6,741 nt of DNA from Bacillota bacterium (GTDB lineage Bacteria; Bacillota; Clostridia; Acetivibrionales; DTU013), in assembly GCA_023415815.1 (NCBI GenBank), contig JAEZJL010000245.1, positions 1-6,741 of the forward strand, written 5' to 3'. A model generated the notes under the pieces. That model made no database searches. It was not told where the DNA came from and saw only the letters and a program-made list of their open reading frames with translations. Each line of letters opens with the position of its first letter. Position 1 is the first letter of the stretch. The translations under genes were made by a program, and so were the position numbers. Below, piece by piece: positions 5,565 through 6,741 of this stretch.

Positions 5565-5638
5565 AAAAAAGACGATCCGACAACCCCGGCACCGTCTGCG
5601 TCCTGCAAACAATCATCGGGGAATTCGTATCGTCCATG
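5565..5638 (-). ncRNA. GGA hairpin-terminator element, copy 3
   Basis: The minus strand starts CATGGACGAT (5638-5629) and closes with ATCGTCT and a run of six T (5565-5570 on the plus strand as A). The basal stem GGACGAT/ATCGTCT is 7 bp with a terminal G-U. A middle stem CCCCG/CGGGG follows, then the apical hairpin TTTGC-AGGAC-GCAGA (5609-5595), again 5 bp with one G-U and the same AGGAC loop. It lies about 100 bases past the kinase stop and about 40 bases downstream of a sigma28-like promoter candidate, so it could be made as an independent short RNA. Confidence 0.65.
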
Positions 5639-5649
5639 CTTCAACGGAA

Positions 5650-5660
5650 TATTCAGTTAT
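5650..5660 (-). repeat. 11-base direct repeat upstream of copy 3
   Basis: This is the second occurrence of ATAACTGAATA (minus strand), 11 bases upstream of the start of copy 3. Copy 1 has only a shorter match (AACTGAA) further away, inside the 3' end of csrA, which may be chance. Confidence 0.55.
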
Positions 5661-5666
5661 TTGAGA

Positions 5667-5694
5667 TTTATCTGCCTGCTTATATTATCGTCAA
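5667..5694 (-). promoter_or_regulatory. Weak sigmaA-type promoter candidate upstream of copy 3
   Basis: TTGACG (5694-5689) matches five of six -35 positions. GATAAA (5672-5667) matches four of six -10 positions at a 16-base spacing. It overlaps the sigma28-like candidate, and at most one of them need be real. Confidence 0.3.
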
Positions 5695-5713
5695 AAATTT
5701 TACCGTACTTTAG
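5685..5713 (-). promoter_or_regulatory. Sigma28 (SigD)-like promoter candidate upstream of copy 3
   Basis: On the minus strand CTAAAGT begins at 5713. GACGATAA (5692-5685) follows 16 bases after TAAA. The flagellar sigma factor consensus is TAAA, 14-16 bases, then GCCGATAT (GCCGATAA in enterobacteria), so the -10 matches seven of eight positions of the latter. It would drive copy 3 and anything read beyond it, including copy 2 and csrA, linking them to late flagellar gene expression. Prediction only. Confidence 0.45.
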
Positions 5714-5732
5714 CATATTTTTTTAAAATATG
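5714..5732 (-). other. AT-rich inverted repeat after the kinase gene
   Basis: CATATTTT and AAAATATG form an 8-bp inverted repeat with a 3-base loop, 10 bases past the kinase stop. The stem has few G-C pairs and no T-tract follows on the minus strand, so as a terminator it would be weak. It may be no more than AT-rich spacer. Confidence 0.25.
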
Positions 5733-5742
5733 TTTTGTTCTT

Positions 5743-6741
5743 TCAGGCGGGAAGTACAATATTTACTTCGAACTCGTCAGCGGTATATTTGATATCCATA
5801 TTTCCGCTGTACTTTTTCACAGTCGCTTCAACGCTGGCTATACCGATGCCGTATCCGTCGTGGCTGGAGGATATGTAAGCCTCTCCGTCCCTTTTGATTA
5901 TCCCGCAAAAGCTGTTCCTGATAATAATTATGAGCTGCCGGCCTACGATATCCGATTTTAATTCGATGAATCTGCTCTCACCGTCCACGAGCCTTTCACT
6001 GGCATTTATGGCATTTTCGACGCAGTTGCCCAGAATAACGGACAAATCCGCCGAATTTACATTTATCTCCTCAGGGATATTGAGCCTTGTTTCAAATTTT
6101 ATGCCCTTGTTTGATGCAAGACCCATGTAGTACTTGATCAGGGAGTCCGCGGCCATATTCTCGCAAAGCATGGGAATATCTCTCATAATTCCGCCCTGGT
6201 CGAACTGCCGGATATATTGAAGGGCGTTCTCGGCCTTTCCGGATTCCAGCATGCTTTTCACCGCCATGATATGATGCCTCAGATCATGCTTCAGCTTTGA
6301 ACGCTCCTCCATGAAATCAATCAGCGACCTGTAATTTTCCCGCTGATGGCTGAGCTGGCCCTCGATAATTTTAATATCGCCGTTGAGCATGCTTGTCCTG
6401 TTTTTTGAGACAATCGCTATGCATGCGACGATGTATCCCACGGCAATAAGACCTACGAAAAAGAGCAGGTTCCGCAGATTGATATTGACGTATGCGGAAG
6501 CGTCGTTTCTGAAGTTTTCATAAGAAAACAGTATTCCTATGAAGGTGTAAAGACTCATAAAATAAACCGTCCTGTCGTCGATGAAGCGGATAAAATGCTT
6601 ATAGATTTTCCGTACAGCTATAAATGAAAACAACTGTAAAAGCCTTACGGCCATCTCGAGAGAAAGCCTCAAAGTCGCGGCTTTAAAGTCGTTGTAAGCT
6701 TCCGGATTCAAGCTCATGATCCGCTCTAAAGCATATACGCT
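5743..6741 (-). CDS. AgrC-like (GHKL) sensor histidine kinase, 5' end beyond the window
   Basis: The product is a membrane sensor kinase of the AgrC/GHKL type, a group that often senses peptide signals and phosphorylates a LytTR response regulator. Numbering from the Met at 6717, hydrophobic segments lie at about 22-37, 52-68 and 83-103. A helical linker at 110-140 leads to the H-box KHDLRHHIM, with His144 as the likely phospho-acceptor. The N-box is GNCVENAINAS (230-240, Asn231/Asn235/Asn238) and the G-box is DGYGIGIASVE (287-297). The reading frame stays open upstream of that Met to the window edge and no good ribosome-binding site precedes it. The true start, and probably more membrane helices, therefore lie outside. 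No response regulator is in view. It lies 104 bases upstream of RNA copy 3 on the same strand. The signal is unknown. Confidence 0.85.
   Translation of the reverse strand, partial: SVYALERIMSLNPEAYNDFKAATLRLSLEMAVRLLQLFSFIAVRKIYKHFIRFIDDRTVYFMSLYTFIGILFSYENFRNDASAYVNINLRNLLFFVGLIAVGYIVACIAIVSKNRTSMLNGDIKIIEGQLSHQRENYRSLIDFMEERSKLKHDLRHHIMAVKSMLESGKAENALQYIRQFDQGGIMRDIPMLCENMAADSLIKYYMGLASNKGIKFETRLNIPEEINVNSADLSVILGNCVENAINASERLVDGESRFIELKSDIVGRQLIIIIRNSFCGIIKRDGEAYISSSHDGYGIGIASVEATVKKYSGNMDIKYTADEFEVNIVLPA

Noticed and set aside
5098..5638. c-di-GMP-I riboswitch, because the elements contain GGACGCA as that riboswitch does
   Set aside because: The GGCAAACC box, the GNRA tetraloop and its receptor are all absent and the fold differs; the shared heptamer is not enough.
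5098..5638. Elements read on the plus strand
   Set aside because: All three have their T-tract on the minus strand after the closing arm, and all genes are on the minus strand. The plus-strand versions lack a T-tract.
5565..5638. A conserved leader peptide starting at the ATG of CATGGACG (27 codons in copy 3)
   Set aside because: The same frame in copy 2 stops after five codons, the encoded residues are not conserved, and no good ribosome-binding site precedes the ATGs.
5098..5638. CRISPR array
   Set aside because: There are only three imperfect copies, unevenly spaced, with a gene between two of them and internal covarying stems; nothing resembles regular repeats and spacers.

Overview
The window looks like part of a flagellar late-gene and regulatory region from a motile Gram-positive bacterium, most likely a member of the Clostridia. 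The reasons are the gene order csrA - flagellin - flaG - fliD, a CsrA of the Firmicutes type, a flagellin that begins MIINHN, and an AgrC-like (GHKL) sensor kinase next door. All genes lie on the minus strand and transcription runs from high to low coordinates. Coding regions have moderate GC, while the spacers are AT-rich. The genus cannot be named from the sequence alone.

Layout in transcription order: (1) 5743-6741, an AgrC-like membrane histidine kinase, open at the window edge so its N-terminus is missing; (2) 5385-5742, a non-coding stretch with a sigma28-like promoter candidate and two copies of a structured RNA element; (3) 5208-5384, csrA (58 aa, below the size cut-off of most ORF callers); (4) 4992-5207, a third copy of the RNA element and the flagellin leader; (5) 1464-4991, a giant flagellin of 1175 aa whose centre is seven tandem divergent beta-rich modules; (6) 1410-1434, a very GC-rich hairpin; (7) 981-1370, flaG; (8) 1-943, the N-terminal 314 codons of fliD, cut by the window edge.

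The genes fit one job: building the flagellar filament and controlling it after transcription. Flagellin is the filament subunit, FliD is the cap that assembles it, FlaG influences filament length or function, and CsrA is an RNA-binding repressor known in Bacillus to block flagellin translation. The flagellin and csrA ribosome-binding sites share the identical 10-mer ACAGGGAGGT, close to the CsrA consensus. The flagellin leader also has a hairpin with GGA in its loop.

The most notable feature is the three-copy RNA element (5098-5175, 5408-5480, 5565-5638) flanking csrA. Each copy starts with CATGGACG, has an apical 5-bp hairpin presenting CAGGACG (the repeat sequence known from the CsrB sponge RNAs of enterobacteria), and closes with CGTCC/CGTCT plus a T-tract, as an intrinsic terminator would. 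The apical stem changes sequence between copies while keeping its pairing. One copy lies only five bases upstream of the csrA ribosome-binding sequence, so csrA is probably read through it. This suggests an RNA-based control circuit for CsrA in a Firmicute, where the known antagonist is the protein FliW; no fliW gene is visible here. This is an inference from sequence and has not been tested.
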